DNA from: Chromatiales bacterium
Lineage (GTDB): Bacteria; Pseudomonadota; Gammaproteobacteria; UBA6429; Thiohalophilaceae
Length of the DNA: 8,207 nucleotides
Assembly: GCA_027057985.1 (NCBI GenBank)
Contig: JALUTJ010000457.1
Location: 1 to 8,207 of the forward strand
Direction: 5' to 3'
Shown here: one piece after another, positions 1 to 5,484 of the stretch
Layout: each line of letters starts with the position of its first letter
Position numbering within the stretch: the first letter of the stretch is position 1
Made by a program: the position numbers and the translations under genes
The notes under the pieces: model-generated
Told to the model about the DNA's origin: nothing
Seen by the model: the letters and a program-made list of their open reading frames with translations, nothing else
Databases searched by the model: none

Positions 1-257
1 TCGTCGATAATATCCCAGTCATGTTTGCCGTGCTCAGTATGGGGCCCGACATGGTCGATGGACAGTGGCTGCTGGTCACCCTGACAGCCGGTGTCGGCGG
101 CAGTCTGCTCTCGATTGGCTCCGCAGCCGGTGTCGCCCTGATGGGACAGGCACGCGGTGTCTATACCTTCTTTGCCCACCTCAAGTGGAGCTGGGCCATC
201 GGCCTGGGCTACGCCATGAGCATCCTGGTACATATGTGGCTGGCTGATCTGCTATAG
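1..257 (+). CDS. nhaD: NhaD-type Na+/H+ antiporter, C-terminal fragment
   Basis: This is the 3' end of a gene entering from the left edge; codons read in frame from position 3 to the TAG at 255-257, giving 84 residues. The fragment opens with VDNIPVMFAV, and DNIP is a signature of NhaD antiporters in the ion-transporter (ArsB/NhaD) superfamily. It continues with a glycine-rich helix (TAGVGGSLLSIGSAAGVALMG), then ARGVYTFFAHLKWSW and a last hydrophobic helix ending WLADLL. These match my recollection of the conserved NhaD C-terminus closely. The family is an inner-membrane antiporter that exports Na+ (or Li+) in exchange for protons, typically at alkaline pH, in marine and halophilic bacteria. 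The N-terminal part, start and promoter lie outside the window. It is convergent with the carbonic anhydrase gene, so the two are not co-transcribed. Confidence 0.88.
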   Translation, partial: VDNIPVMFAVLSMGPDMVDGQWLLVTLTAGVGGSLLSIGSAAGVALMGQARGVYTFFAHLKWSWAIGLGYAMSILVHMWLADLL

Positions 258-275
258 AACGGGCCAGGCGGACAC

Positions 276-316
276 AAAAACGGGAACCCGGCCCAAACAC
301 CAGGTTCCCGTTTTTT
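276..316. terminator. Bidirectional intrinsic terminator between nhaD and the carbonic anhydrase gene
   Basis: Stem CGGGAACC (281-288) pairs with GGTTCCCG (303-310) around a 14-base loop. It is followed by T6 at 311-316 on the plus strand and preceded by A5 at 276-280, which is a T tract on the minus strand. The A/T flanks also pair, extending the stem to about 13 bp. It lies 19 bases past the nhaD stop and 17 bases past the carbonic anhydrase stop, so it can serve both convergent genes. Confidence 0.85.
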
Positions 317-332
317 ATGCCTGTCGGGAAAT

Positions 333-971
333 TTACAGAGGCTTGAAGGACTGGCTATCCCGATCGAAGTGCAGCACCTCACCGGTACGGATGTCGTAGT
401 ACCAGCCGTGTAGCTCAAGCCTGCCCTGCTCCACTTTTTCCCTAATCCAGGAAAAGGTCATCAGATTCTTCAGCGAAATTTCTATCGAGCTCAACTCACA
501 GGCATGGAGTCGATCATCAAAGGAATGCAGCGAGTCATCGTGCAGCACATGCTGCTTTGCCTCGTCGGCGATACTCATCCACGAGGCGATAAAATGATCA
601 CCGTGTTCTTCGCTCTCTTCCTTTTCCAGCAGGGCACGTATGCCACCACACTGGGCGTGCCCCATTACTACCAGGTGCTCAACCTCGAGTCCGCAGACAG
701 CAAACTGAAGCGCGGCACTGGTACCGTGCCAGGAACCAGCCGCTTCGTAGGGCGGTACCAGGTTGGCGACATTTCGAATCACGAACATATCACCCGGGTT
801 ACTGTCGGTAATAACAGCAGGGTCGACACGGGAATCGCAGCAGGCAACGATAGCAATTCGGGGGGACTGACCTTCACGTGCCAGTTCATTAAGCCTTTCA
901 CGGTTTTCTTCATAGTACCCAGAGCGAAACCGATGATAGCCCGCTATAAACCGCTCAATACTGTTGCTCAT
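333..971 (-). CDS. can: Beta-class carbonic anhydrase
   Basis: The 212-residue product catalyses reversible hydration of CO2 to bicarbonate in the cytoplasm. The beta-class zinc site is complete: Cys44 in ACCDSR, with the Asp46/Arg48 dyad that gates the zinc, and His105 and Cys108 in GHAQCGG. IRNVANLVPP around residues 66-75 is also typical of the family, and the length is normal for bacterial beta-carbonic anhydrases. A GTG at 972-974 sits directly before the ATG at 969-971. I chose the ATG because the Shine-Dalgarno-like AGAGGA lies 7 bases upstream of it but only 4 from the GTG. Upstream on the same strand is tRNA-Lys with its own terminator, so the gene probably has its own promoter in the AT-rich stretch at about 990-1030. 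The family also includes CynT-like and SulP-linked members; nothing here suggests a cyanate operon. Confidence 0.95.
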   Translation of the reverse strand: MSNSIERFIAGYHRFRSGYYEENRERLNELAREGQSPRIAIVACCDSRVDPAVITDSNPGDMFVIRNVANLVPPYEAAGSWHGTSAALQFAVCGLEVEHLVVMGHAQCGGIRALLEKEESEEHGDHFIASWMSIADEAKQHVLHDDSLHSFDDRLHACELSSIEISLKNLMTFSWIREKVEQGRLELHGWYYDIRTGEVLHFDRDSQSFKPL

Positions 972-996
972 CACTCAGTCCTCTTTGACGGTGTAT

Positions 997-1028
997 TTTA
1001 TAATAATAAAATCTGCATCCCTTATGCA
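997..1028 (-). promoter_or_regulatory. Candidate promoter region of the carbonic anhydrase gene, with a dyad
   Basis: On the minus strand the AT-rich stretch contains TATAAA (1002-997) overlapping TATTAT (1005-1000). A weak TTGCAT lies 18 bases upstream of TATTAT. A perfect dyad TGCAT-N5-ATGCA (1014-1028) covers the -35 region. The gene is isolated between two terminators and needs a promoter, which makes this the likely place; the exact boxes are uncertain. Confidence 0.35.
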
Positions 1029-1060
1029 AAAAAAGACCCGCCATTTCTGACAGGTCTTTT
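1028..1060 (-). terminator. Intrinsic terminator of tRNA-Lys with a GAAA tetraloop
   Basis: Read on the minus strand, AAAAGACCTGTCA (1060-1048) folds back on TGGCGGGTCTTTT (1043-1031) across the tetraloop GAAA. This gives 13 continuous pairs including two G-U pairs. The 3' arm runs into a T tract that continues to 1028. It begins 7 bases past the encoded CCA end of the tRNA, which is the expected position for its terminator. It also isolates the downstream carbonic anhydrase gene. Confidence 0.88.
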
Positions 1061-1067
1061 GCAATAA

Positions 1068-1143
1068 TGGTGGGCCGTCCGCGACTCGAACGCGGGACCA
1101 ATGGATTAAAAGTCCACTGCTCTACCAACTGAGCTAACGGCCC
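1068..1143 (-). tRNA. tRNA-Lys (anticodon TTT), CCA encoded
   Basis: On the minus strand the 5' acceptor half GGGCCGT (1143-1137) pairs with ACGGCCC (1078-1072), with discriminator A at 1071 and genomic CCA at 1070-1068, 76 bases in all. The D arm AGCTCAGTTGGTAGAGC and the T-loop GTTCGAGTC are canonical. The anticodon loop CTTTTAA sits in a GTGGA/TCCAT stem, so the anticodon is TTT, reading AAA and AAG lysine codons. The sequence differs from E. coli tRNA-Lys at only a modest number of stem positions as I recall it. A tRNA-Lys near the end of the tol-pal(-que) cluster is a known gammaproteobacterial arrangement. Confidence 0.97.
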
Positions 1144-1161
1144 ATTTGTTTTGAGGCCGGA

Positions 1162-1189
1162 ATTTTACCGAACTCACGGGGAATAACAA
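1162..1189 (-). promoter_or_regulatory. Candidate promoter of tRNA-Lys
   Basis: On the minus strand TTGTTA (1189-1184) and TAAAAT (1167-1162) are separated by 16 bases and match the sigma-70 consensus at four and five of six positions. The predicted start near 1155 leaves about 12 bases of leader before the tRNA. The bases after the -10 box (TCCGGCC) are GC-rich, as in the discriminators of growth-rate-controlled stable-RNA promoters. No start site has been measured. Confidence 0.5.
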
Positions 1190-1200
1190 GCCCCTGTGAG
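1173..1200 (-). other. Hairpin after the yeeE-like gene; no T tract
   Basis: On the minus strand CTCAC-A-GGGG (1200-1191) pairs with CCCC-GTGAG (1181-1173), nine pairs with one bulged A and a 9-base loop. It starts 24 bases past the transporter stop codon. There is no T run after it, so it is not a standard intrinsic terminator. It could be a 3'-end stabiliser or a weak terminator. Its loop coincides with the proposed -35 box of the tRNA promoter. Confidence 0.45.
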
Positions 1201-1223
1201 ACGATATTTGCAATTTTATTTAA

Positions 1224-2498
1224 TTAAATTGCATCCAGCTTTCGCATGGATGAAGGCAGCAATTTCATGTCAACCAGTGAAGTCACAAATGCCTTGATAA
1301 AGGTCGCTTCTTCTTCGTAAACCATTTTGTAGTACTGGATCTTCATGGTCATGGCACTGCCAAAGACGATGCTGACAAAGACAATAAAGGAACCGACTGC
1401 CATGGTTGAGACACCGGTGATTCCCTGGCCAACGGTACAACCCAGCCCCAGCACGCCACCAAAGCCCATCAGGATACCGCCGATAACGTGGGTGTAGAAA
1501 TCCTTGAACGAGTTAAACCACTCGACACGGAAGCTGCGGGAGAACAGCGACCAGATGAATGAACCCAGGATCACGCCAAAGACTGAAATCGCACCAAAGG
1601 TCAGAAAAGCGCTGGAGAAACCGGCACCAGCATAACCGTAGGCCTGCCCCATTGGGCTGATGAAGGTAAACGACTGCGGTTGCAGGTTGGTCGAGCCATT
1701 TTTAGGCTTGCCTTCTTCAGAGTCCATCATCATATCCCACTCGCTGTAGAACTGGGTCAGGCTATAGTTTCCATCTTCAGTCGTAACCGTCGTATTGGAG
1801 GTAAAGTACCAGGCAAGGATAACAATAAGACCAACGATAATACCGGACATGACATTATCACGACTTTTGCGGAAGTCTTCTGAACGGAAAATAAAGCGCA
1901 GCGCAATCAGAGCAATCAGGCCGCCAATTATCAGGCGCATTGTACCTGCATCGACACTGACGAGATTACCGACGATGCTGCCGAAGTCCTGAGGGGTATC
2001 AAGTGAAATTGAAGCCGCACCCAGCCATGGCGCAAAGTACAGCTGGTACCAGGTAGCATCCAGCTGTTTGAACGGGTCAACCATGTAGTAGGCAATAAAA
2101 GCGATAATCAGGAAAACAAAAATAGACTTGATATTACCGCCACCGATACGAATCAGGGTCTTGTTACCACAACCACTGGCAAAAGTCATACCGATACCGA
2201 ACAGTACACCGCCGAGGATATAGCGTCCCCACATAAAGACACTACCGCGATACGGAGGCAGCGTGGAAGTCAGCTCTGCTTTACCCAGGGCTTCGAGAAT
2301 CGTGACACCGATCAGGGCAACCGTGGCAGCGAGAATCCAGGCACGCATACGACCGGCATCTCCCATGTTCACCAGGTCGGAAACCGCCCCCATGGTACAG
2401 AAATTTGTTTTATTCACGACCGCACCCATGATAAAGGCAATCACAAAAGTCGACCACAAAAAGAAAGATTGTGCCGACGCAAAACTTTCGAATGACAT
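1224..2498 (-). CDS. YeeE/YedE-family (TsuA-like) sulfur-compound transporter
   Basis: The 424-residue protein is very hydrophobic with many membrane helices and belongs to the YeeE/YedE (DUF395, Sulf_transp) family. The characterised member TsuA takes up thiosulfate through conserved cysteines. Three matching cysteine motifs are visible: NFCTMGAVSD (Cys34), FASGCGNKTLIRIGGGN (Cys110) and LGLGCTVGQGITGVS (Cys354). The first two lie in the N-terminal half and the third in the C-terminal half, consistent with the family's duplicated architecture. A polar acidic loop (about residues 232-280, with DMMMDSEEGK) separates the halves, and a soluble tail follows residue 390. The ATG at 2496-2498 has AGAGGA 6 bases upstream. 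The substrate cannot be read from sequence: thiosulfate is likeliest, and other sulfur or selenium species are possible. No sulfurtransferase or TusA gene is adjacent, so the gene seems to be a single unit between queC and tRNA-Lys. Confidence 0.88.
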   Translation of the reverse strand: MSFESFASAQSFFLWSTFVIAFIMGAVVNKTNFCTMGAVSDLVNMGDAGRMRAWILAATVALIGVTILEALGKAELTSTLPPYRGSVFMWGRYILGGVLFGIGMTFASGCGNKTLIRIGGGNIKSIFVFLIIAFIAYYMVDPFKQLDATWYQLYFAPWLGAASISLDTPQDFGSIVGNLVSVDAGTMRLIIGGLIALIALRFIFRSEDFRKSRDNVMSGIIVGLIVILAWYFTSNTTVTTEDGNYSLTQFYSEWDMMMDSEEGKPKNGSTNLQPQSFTFISPMGQAYGYAGAGFSSAFLTFGAISVFGVILGSFIWSLFSRSFRVEWFNSFKDFYTHVIGGILMGFGGVLGLGCTVGQGITGVSTMAVGSFIVFVSIVFGSAMTMKIQYYKMVYEEEATFIKAFVTSLVDMKLLPSSMRKLDAI

Positions 2499-2536
2499 AG
2501 CTTGTCCTCTAGGATAACTTGTTGAATTGTAAGGGA

Positions 2537-2575
2537 ATTATAATGAATCTATTATTAATTTATCTATTAATTATA
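2537..2575 (-). promoter_or_regulatory. Candidate promoter boxes of the yeeE-like transporter gene
   Basis: Two perfect TATAAT hexamers occur on the minus strand, at 2575-2570 and 2542-2537, in an AT-rich stretch. They would give leaders of roughly 65 or 32 bases before the ATG at 2498. No good TTGACA lies at 16-18 bases from either, so the promoter may depend on an activator. The palindromes at 2584-2618 fall just where a -35 region or activator site for the upstream box would be. Assignment to one box is not possible by eye. Confidence 0.45.
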
Positions 2576-2581
2576 GCGGAT

Positions 2582-2624
2582 GAAAAACAGACTGTAACCC
2601 GAAAAAACAGGCTGTTTTACCCGG
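2582..2624. repeat. Two tandem imperfect palindromic repeats upstream of the transporter gene
   Basis: On the plus strand AAAACAG-G-CTGTTTT (2604-2618) is a perfect 7-1-7 palindrome. Just before it lies the diverged copy AAAACAG-A-CTGT (2584-2595). Each copy is preceded by GAA and followed by ACCCG, so the whole unit is repeated in tandem at a period of about 20 bases. It lies between the queC stop and the transporter promoter boxes. Tandem dyads next to a promoter suggest an operator. A weaker alternative is a queC terminator, because on the minus strand the second copy ends in T6, but its stem would be short and AT-rich. Confidence 0.5.
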
Positions 2625-2642
2625 ATTGCATTTTTCAATCTA

Positions 2643-3332
2643 TTATTTTGTGGGTATATAGCGTGTGGGATCAGCCACATCAGCTTGCTCAAATCCCTGT
2701 TTTCGCAGGTAGCAGGAGTCACATTCTCCGCAGGCACGGCCTTCCTCATCAGGGGCATAGCAGGACAGGGTCAGCCCATAATCGACACCCAGGGCGATAC
2801 CCTGACGAATAATTTCTACCTTGGTCAGGCTGATAAGAGGTGTCTCAATGGCAATGGGGTTTCCCTCCACGCCCCGCTTCGTTGCCAGGTTGGCCATGGT
2901 CTGGAAAGCGGCAATATATTCCGGGCGACAGTCCGGGTAACCCGAGTAGTCCACCGCATTGACACCAATAAAGATAGCATCGGCATCCAGCACCTCGGCC
3001 CAGCCCAGTGCCAGTGAAAGAAATACCGTATTCCGAGCCGGCACATAGGTCACCGGAATTTCCACACTCTCCTCTTCCTGATGACGGGGAACATCGATAG
3101 CATGGTCGGTCAGTGCCGAGCCGCCAAAATCAGACAGCCCCAGCCGCACAACCTTGTGATCAACCGCACCAAGACTCGCGGCAACCTTGCGCGCGCTTTC
3201 AAGTTCCACCTGGTGTCGCTGCTCATAATCGAAACTCAGGGCATAACAGTCATATCCCTGGTCGCGGGCTATAGCCAGTGCGGTGGCAGAATCAAGTCCA
3301 CCCGAAACAAGTACAACGGCTTTTTTAGTCAT
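2643..3332 (-). CDS. queC: 7-cyano-7-deazaguanine synthase QueC
   Basis: The 229-residue cytoplasmic enzyme converts 7-carboxy-7-deazaguanine and ammonia to preQ0 using ATP, the step after QueE in queuosine biosynthesis. The N-terminal SGGLDS at residues 10-15 is the ATP-pyrophosphatase P-loop. [14 protein letters not shown] (97-110) and [18 protein letters not shown] (123-140) are family signatures. Four zinc-binding cysteines are present as Cys191, Cys201, Cys204 and Cys207 in the CGECDSC region. Length matches the usual 220-235 residues. The ATG at 3330-3332 gives the P-loop its expected distance from the N-terminus, but no clear Shine-Dalgarno sequence precedes it. It follows queE after 85 bases of non-coding DNA (3333-3417), which holds a small CGGTG/CACCG hairpin (3353-3370) and no recognisable preQ1 riboswitch. 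Co-transcription with queE is likely, not shown. Confidence 0.97.
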   Translation of the reverse strand: MTKKAVVLVSGGLDSATALAIARDQGYDCYALSFDYEQRHQVELESARKVAASLGAVDHKVVRLGLSDFGGSALTDHAIDVPRHQEEESVEIPVTYVPARNTVFLSLALGWAEVLDADAIFIGVNAVDYSGYPDCRPEYIAAFQTMANLATKRGVEGNPIAIETPLISLTKVEIIRQGIALGVDYGLTLSCYAPDEEGRACGECDSCYLRKQGFEQADVADPTRYIPTK

Positions 3333-3417
3333 GGCAGGATTTTACAAAAGATCGGTGATCATGAACACCGGCAACAGTGCTGGGCTGATAGATAAGAATT
3401 CCATATATCGGTACAGG

Positions 3418-4083
3418 TCAACGCCCCGGCTCATCATCCCAGAGATATTTATGCAGCTGCAGCTGGAATCGTACCATTAGCTGGTCTTCGAGTATCCAGT
3501 CGGCCAGTTGTTGTGGTTTGAGTTGCTGGTGAGAGCTGGAGAAAAAAACTTCGCAGCGGGATAACAGCTTGTATTGATCAAGCTTGTTAACGGCCCATTC
3601 ATAATCATTGCGATCGCAAATAACGAATTTCAGCTGATCATGTTCGTTTAGCTGTTCAATATTACTGTACAGATTCCTGCTTTCTTCACCAGAGGCCGGC
3701 GTTTTTAGATCCATCACACGCGAGACCCGTTTATCCACCCGGCTGATATCAAGCGCGCCACTGGTTTCAAGTGAAACCTCATAGCCCTGGTCACATAACA
3801 GTGTTAATAGCGCAAGGCAGTTTTTCTGTACCAGTGGCTCTCCACCGGTTACGGTAATATAGCGGGTTTTATATTTTTTTACTTCGGCAACGATGTCATC
3901 GAATGACATCGTACTGCCACCCTTAAAAGCATAAGTGGTGTCACAATAATCACAACGCAGCGGGCAACCGGTCAGGCGAATAAAAACCGTGGCATAGCCT
4001 GCGGTACGTGACTCACCCTGCAGCGAATAAAAGATTTCGGTTATCCGCAGCGTGGCCGCGGCGGAAGACGGATTATTTTCCAT
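3418..4083 (-). CDS. queE: 7-carboxy-7-deazaguanine synthase QueE (radical SAM)
   Basis: The 221-residue radical-SAM enzyme rearranges 6-carboxy-tetrahydropterin to 7-carboxy-7-deazaguanine, the substrate of QueC. The 4Fe-4S cluster motif is CPLRCDYC, with Cys40, Cys44 and Cys47 in the CX3CX2C pattern. GGEP at 80-83 is the SAM-binding motif, ITEIFYSLQGE (14-24) is the family's N-terminal signature, and the C-terminal QLQLHKYLW is characteristic. Length is close to the E. coli enzyme. The ATG at 4081-4083 lies 16 bases after the cpoB stop, placing queE in the tol-pal transcription unit as in pseudomonads. A CCTGT/ACAGG hairpin fills the short gap, and the only Shine-Dalgarno-like bases are in it. 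QueD, which supplies the substrate, is not in the window. Confidence 0.96.
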   Translation of the reverse strand: MENNPSSAAATLRITEIFYSLQGESRTAGYATVFIRLTGCPLRCDYCDTTYAFKGGSTMSFDDIVAEVKKYKTRYITVTGGEPLVQKNCLALLTLLCDQGYEVSLETSGALDISRVDKRVSRVMDLKTPASGEESRNLYSNIEQLNEHDQLKFVICDRNDYEWAVNKLDQYKLLSRCEVFFSSSHQQLKPQQLADWILEDQLMVRFQLQLHKYLWDDEPGR

Positions 4084-4084
4084 A

Positions 4085-4097
4085 CCTGTTTTACAGG
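4085..4097 (-). other. Small hairpin immediately upstream of the queE start
   Basis: On the minus strand CCTGT-AAA-ACAGG (4097-4085) forms five pairs around a three-base loop, ending one base before the queE ATG. Its 3' arm holds the only purine-rich AGG available as a ribosome-binding site. It lies wholly within the 16-base cpoB-queE gap. A role in limiting or coupling queE translation is inference only. Confidence 0.3.
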
Positions 4098-4099
4098 CT

Positions 4100-4909
4100 C
4101 TAGCCCGCTGTACGACTGCGAATCTTGCGTAACAGGCTTTCTGCCTGTCCTGCCTCGGTCGTACCCGGATAAGTTTTGATGAGTTTCTGTAAAACTTCCT
4201 TCGCTTTGCTATAAGACTTCAACTCATACTGGCTATAACCAATCTTTAACAGGGCATCGGCACGTTTTGGACTTTTTGGATACTTGTTGATAAGTGTCTG
4301 GTAGTCCCTGATGGCCTGCTTAAACTTACGCGTATGGTAACTGGTTTCCGCCAGCCAGTACTGTGCAATATGGGCATAACGACCATCCGGGTAGTCATCG
4401 AGAAACTTGCGAAAGGCCTGGGTAGCTTTTTCATAACGCAGTGCACGCAGCAGGTCGAAGGCTTTCTGGTAAGCAACCTGCTCGCCTTCCCGATTGACAA
4501 TAGTACGCGGCTGGCTAACAACGGCTTGCTCAATAGTCTGTTGTCTGCCTGTGGCCGCTTCGGGCATTGCAGGCGTTTCAACAGCAGGGCTGGCAGCAGA
4601 TGTGGCAGGTGCCGATGTACCGGATCGACGTTCAAGTTGTAACAGGCGACGATCGATATCCAGGTAGAGATCACGCTGGCGTTTTTTAATTTCATCCAGG
4701 GTATGTTTCTGTACCTCGATTTCTCCCTGCAGACGTTGCAGTTCACTTTGCAGGCTTTCCACCCGCACCATGATATCAACCAGTCCCTTACTGTTCACAA
4801 GCCGTTCGAGCCGGTTTAGTCGTTGCTTGACGGACTCTTCAGCCTGTAACGGGGCGCTAAGGCCGGTAAAAAGAACAACGCTGCATAAAACCCATGTGTA
4901 TTTTTTCAT
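4100..4909 (-). CDS. cpoB: Cell division coordinator CpoB (YbgF), TolA-binding TPR protein
   Basis: CpoB is a periplasmic protein that binds TolA and links outer-membrane constriction by Tol-Pal to septal peptidoglycan synthesis. I chose the ATG at 4907-4909, one base after the pal TGA stop. It gives a clean signal peptide (MKKYTWVLCSVVLFTGLSAPLQA, cut near 23). The longer frame from 4936 would overlap pal by 26 bases and add nine residues before the signal. The 269-residue product has a coiled-coil trimerisation region at about 25-95 (VKQRLNRLERL onward), a Pro/Ala/Thr-rich linker at 97-135, and three TPR-like repeats at about 147-265 with YEKATQAFRKFLDDYP, FKQAIRDYQTLINKYP and YSKAKEVLQKLIKTYP. 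This order and length match E. coli CpoB. The start adjacent to the pal stop suggests translational coupling. Confidence 0.95.
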   Translation of the reverse strand: MKKYTWVLCSVVLFTGLSAPLQAEESVKQRLNRLERLVNSKGLVDIMVRVESLQSELQRLQGEIEVQKHTLDEIKKRQRDLYLDIDRRLLQLERRSGTSAPATSAASPAVETPAMPEAATGRQQTIEQAVVSQPRTIVNREGEQVAYQKAFDLLRALRYEKATQAFRKFLDDYPDGRYAHIAQYWLAETSYHTRKFKQAIRDYQTLINKYPKSPKRADALLKIGYSQYELKSYSKAKEVLQKLIKTYPGTTEAGQAESLLRKIRSRTAG

Positions 4910-4910
4910 A

Positions 4911-5450
4911 TCAATAACCAGTGTACAGAATTTCAACTCGCCTGTTTAATGACCATGCCGACTCATCATGTCCAAGTGCAACCGGGCGTTCCTCGCCAAA
5001 ACTAATCACCTGAATCTGGCTGTCTGCTACGCCCTGCAGGGTCATCAGTTGCTTCACTGCCTTGGCACGTTTTTCACCCAGGGCAATATTGTATTCACGT
5101 GAACCACGTTCATCGGCATGCCCTTCCAGTACGATACTGATGTCAGGGTGCGCAACGAGAAACTCGGCATGCGTGGTAATAATGTTTCGATCATTTTCCT
5201 TGACCTGGCTGCTATCCAGATCAAAATAAATAATCCGCTGTGATAACGGGCTATTGGGATCATTCAGTGATTCCACCGACAGCTCAGCGCCGGAACTGTA
5301 TTTACCGGTGCTATCACCATCCGTTGAATACTGGTTTTGCTGATCGCTTCCTGCTGATGAACCATCCCGTTTTTTCAGCGGTGCAATGTCACAAGCCGAC
5401 AGGCTCAGGATAATGCCCGTTATTATAAAATAGCGAAGTAATTTAGTCAC
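4911..5450 (-). CDS. pal: Peptidoglycan-associated lipoprotein Pal
   Basis: Pal anchors the outer membrane to peptidoglycan and is the partner of TolB in the Tol-Pal machine. The 179-residue precursor has a lipoprotein signal with lipobox LSAC, so Cys20 is the lipidated residue. A low-complexity Ser/Asp/Gly linker (about 28-60) leads to an OmpA-C domain (about 72-179). YFDLDSSQV and GHADERGSREYNIALGEKRA carry the conserved diaminopimelate-binding Asp and Arg region. The start is GTG at 5448-5450, supported by AAGGAG 6 bases upstream and by the signal peptide beginning there. It lies 34 bases after tolB. Oddly, the residue after the lipidated Cys is Asp (CDIAPL). In E. coli, Asp at +2 disfavours export to the outer membrane, although Ile at +3 may weaken this and the rule differs among bacteria. 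Confidence 0.97.
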   Translation of the reverse strand: MTKLLRYFIITGIILSLSACDIAPLKKRDGSSAGSDQQNQYSTDGDSTGKYSSGAELSVESLNDPNSPLSQRIIYFDLDSSQVKENDRNIITTHAEFLVAHPDISIVLEGHADERGSREYNIALGEKRAKAVKQLMTLQGVADSQIQVISFGEERPVALGHDESAWSLNRRVEILYTGY

Positions 5451-5456
5451 TGCCTG

Positions 5457-5462
5457 CTCCTT
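5457..5462 (-). promoter_or_regulatory. Ribosome-binding site that fixes the pal GTG start
   Basis: AAGGAG on the minus strand lies 6 bases before the GTG codon at 5450-5448. It is the strongest Shine-Dalgarno sequence in the tol-pal block here and supports GTG as the true start, in keeping with the abundance expected of Pal. Confidence 0.8.
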
Positions 5463-5484
5463 TTAGAGTTGGATTTAGCGCGTA

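Noticed and set aside
504..1067. 187-codon open frame on the plus strand opposite the carbonic anhydrase gene
   Set aside because: It is antisense to a gene with a complete zinc site, crosses a terminator, and its translation shows no family features.
2519..2812. 97-codon plus-strand frame over the transporter/queC gap
   Set aside because: More than half is antisense to queC and the rest covers AT-rich promoter-like DNA; no ribosome site or family features.
3333..3417. Possible preQ1 riboswitch before queC
   Set aside because: The 85-base gap has only a small CGGTG/CACCG hairpin and none of the A-rich tail or loop pattern of preQ1 riboswitches; the gene is also within a larger transcription unit.
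4246..4779. 177-codon minus-strand frame inside cpoB
   Set aside because: Out-of-frame overlap of a well-supported gene with signal peptide, coiled coil and TPR repeats.
4910..4936. Upstream start for cpoB that adds nine residues (MKFCTLVID)
   Set aside because: It overlaps pal by 26 bases and puts extra residues before a normal Lys-rich signal peptide; the ATG one base after the pal stop fits better.
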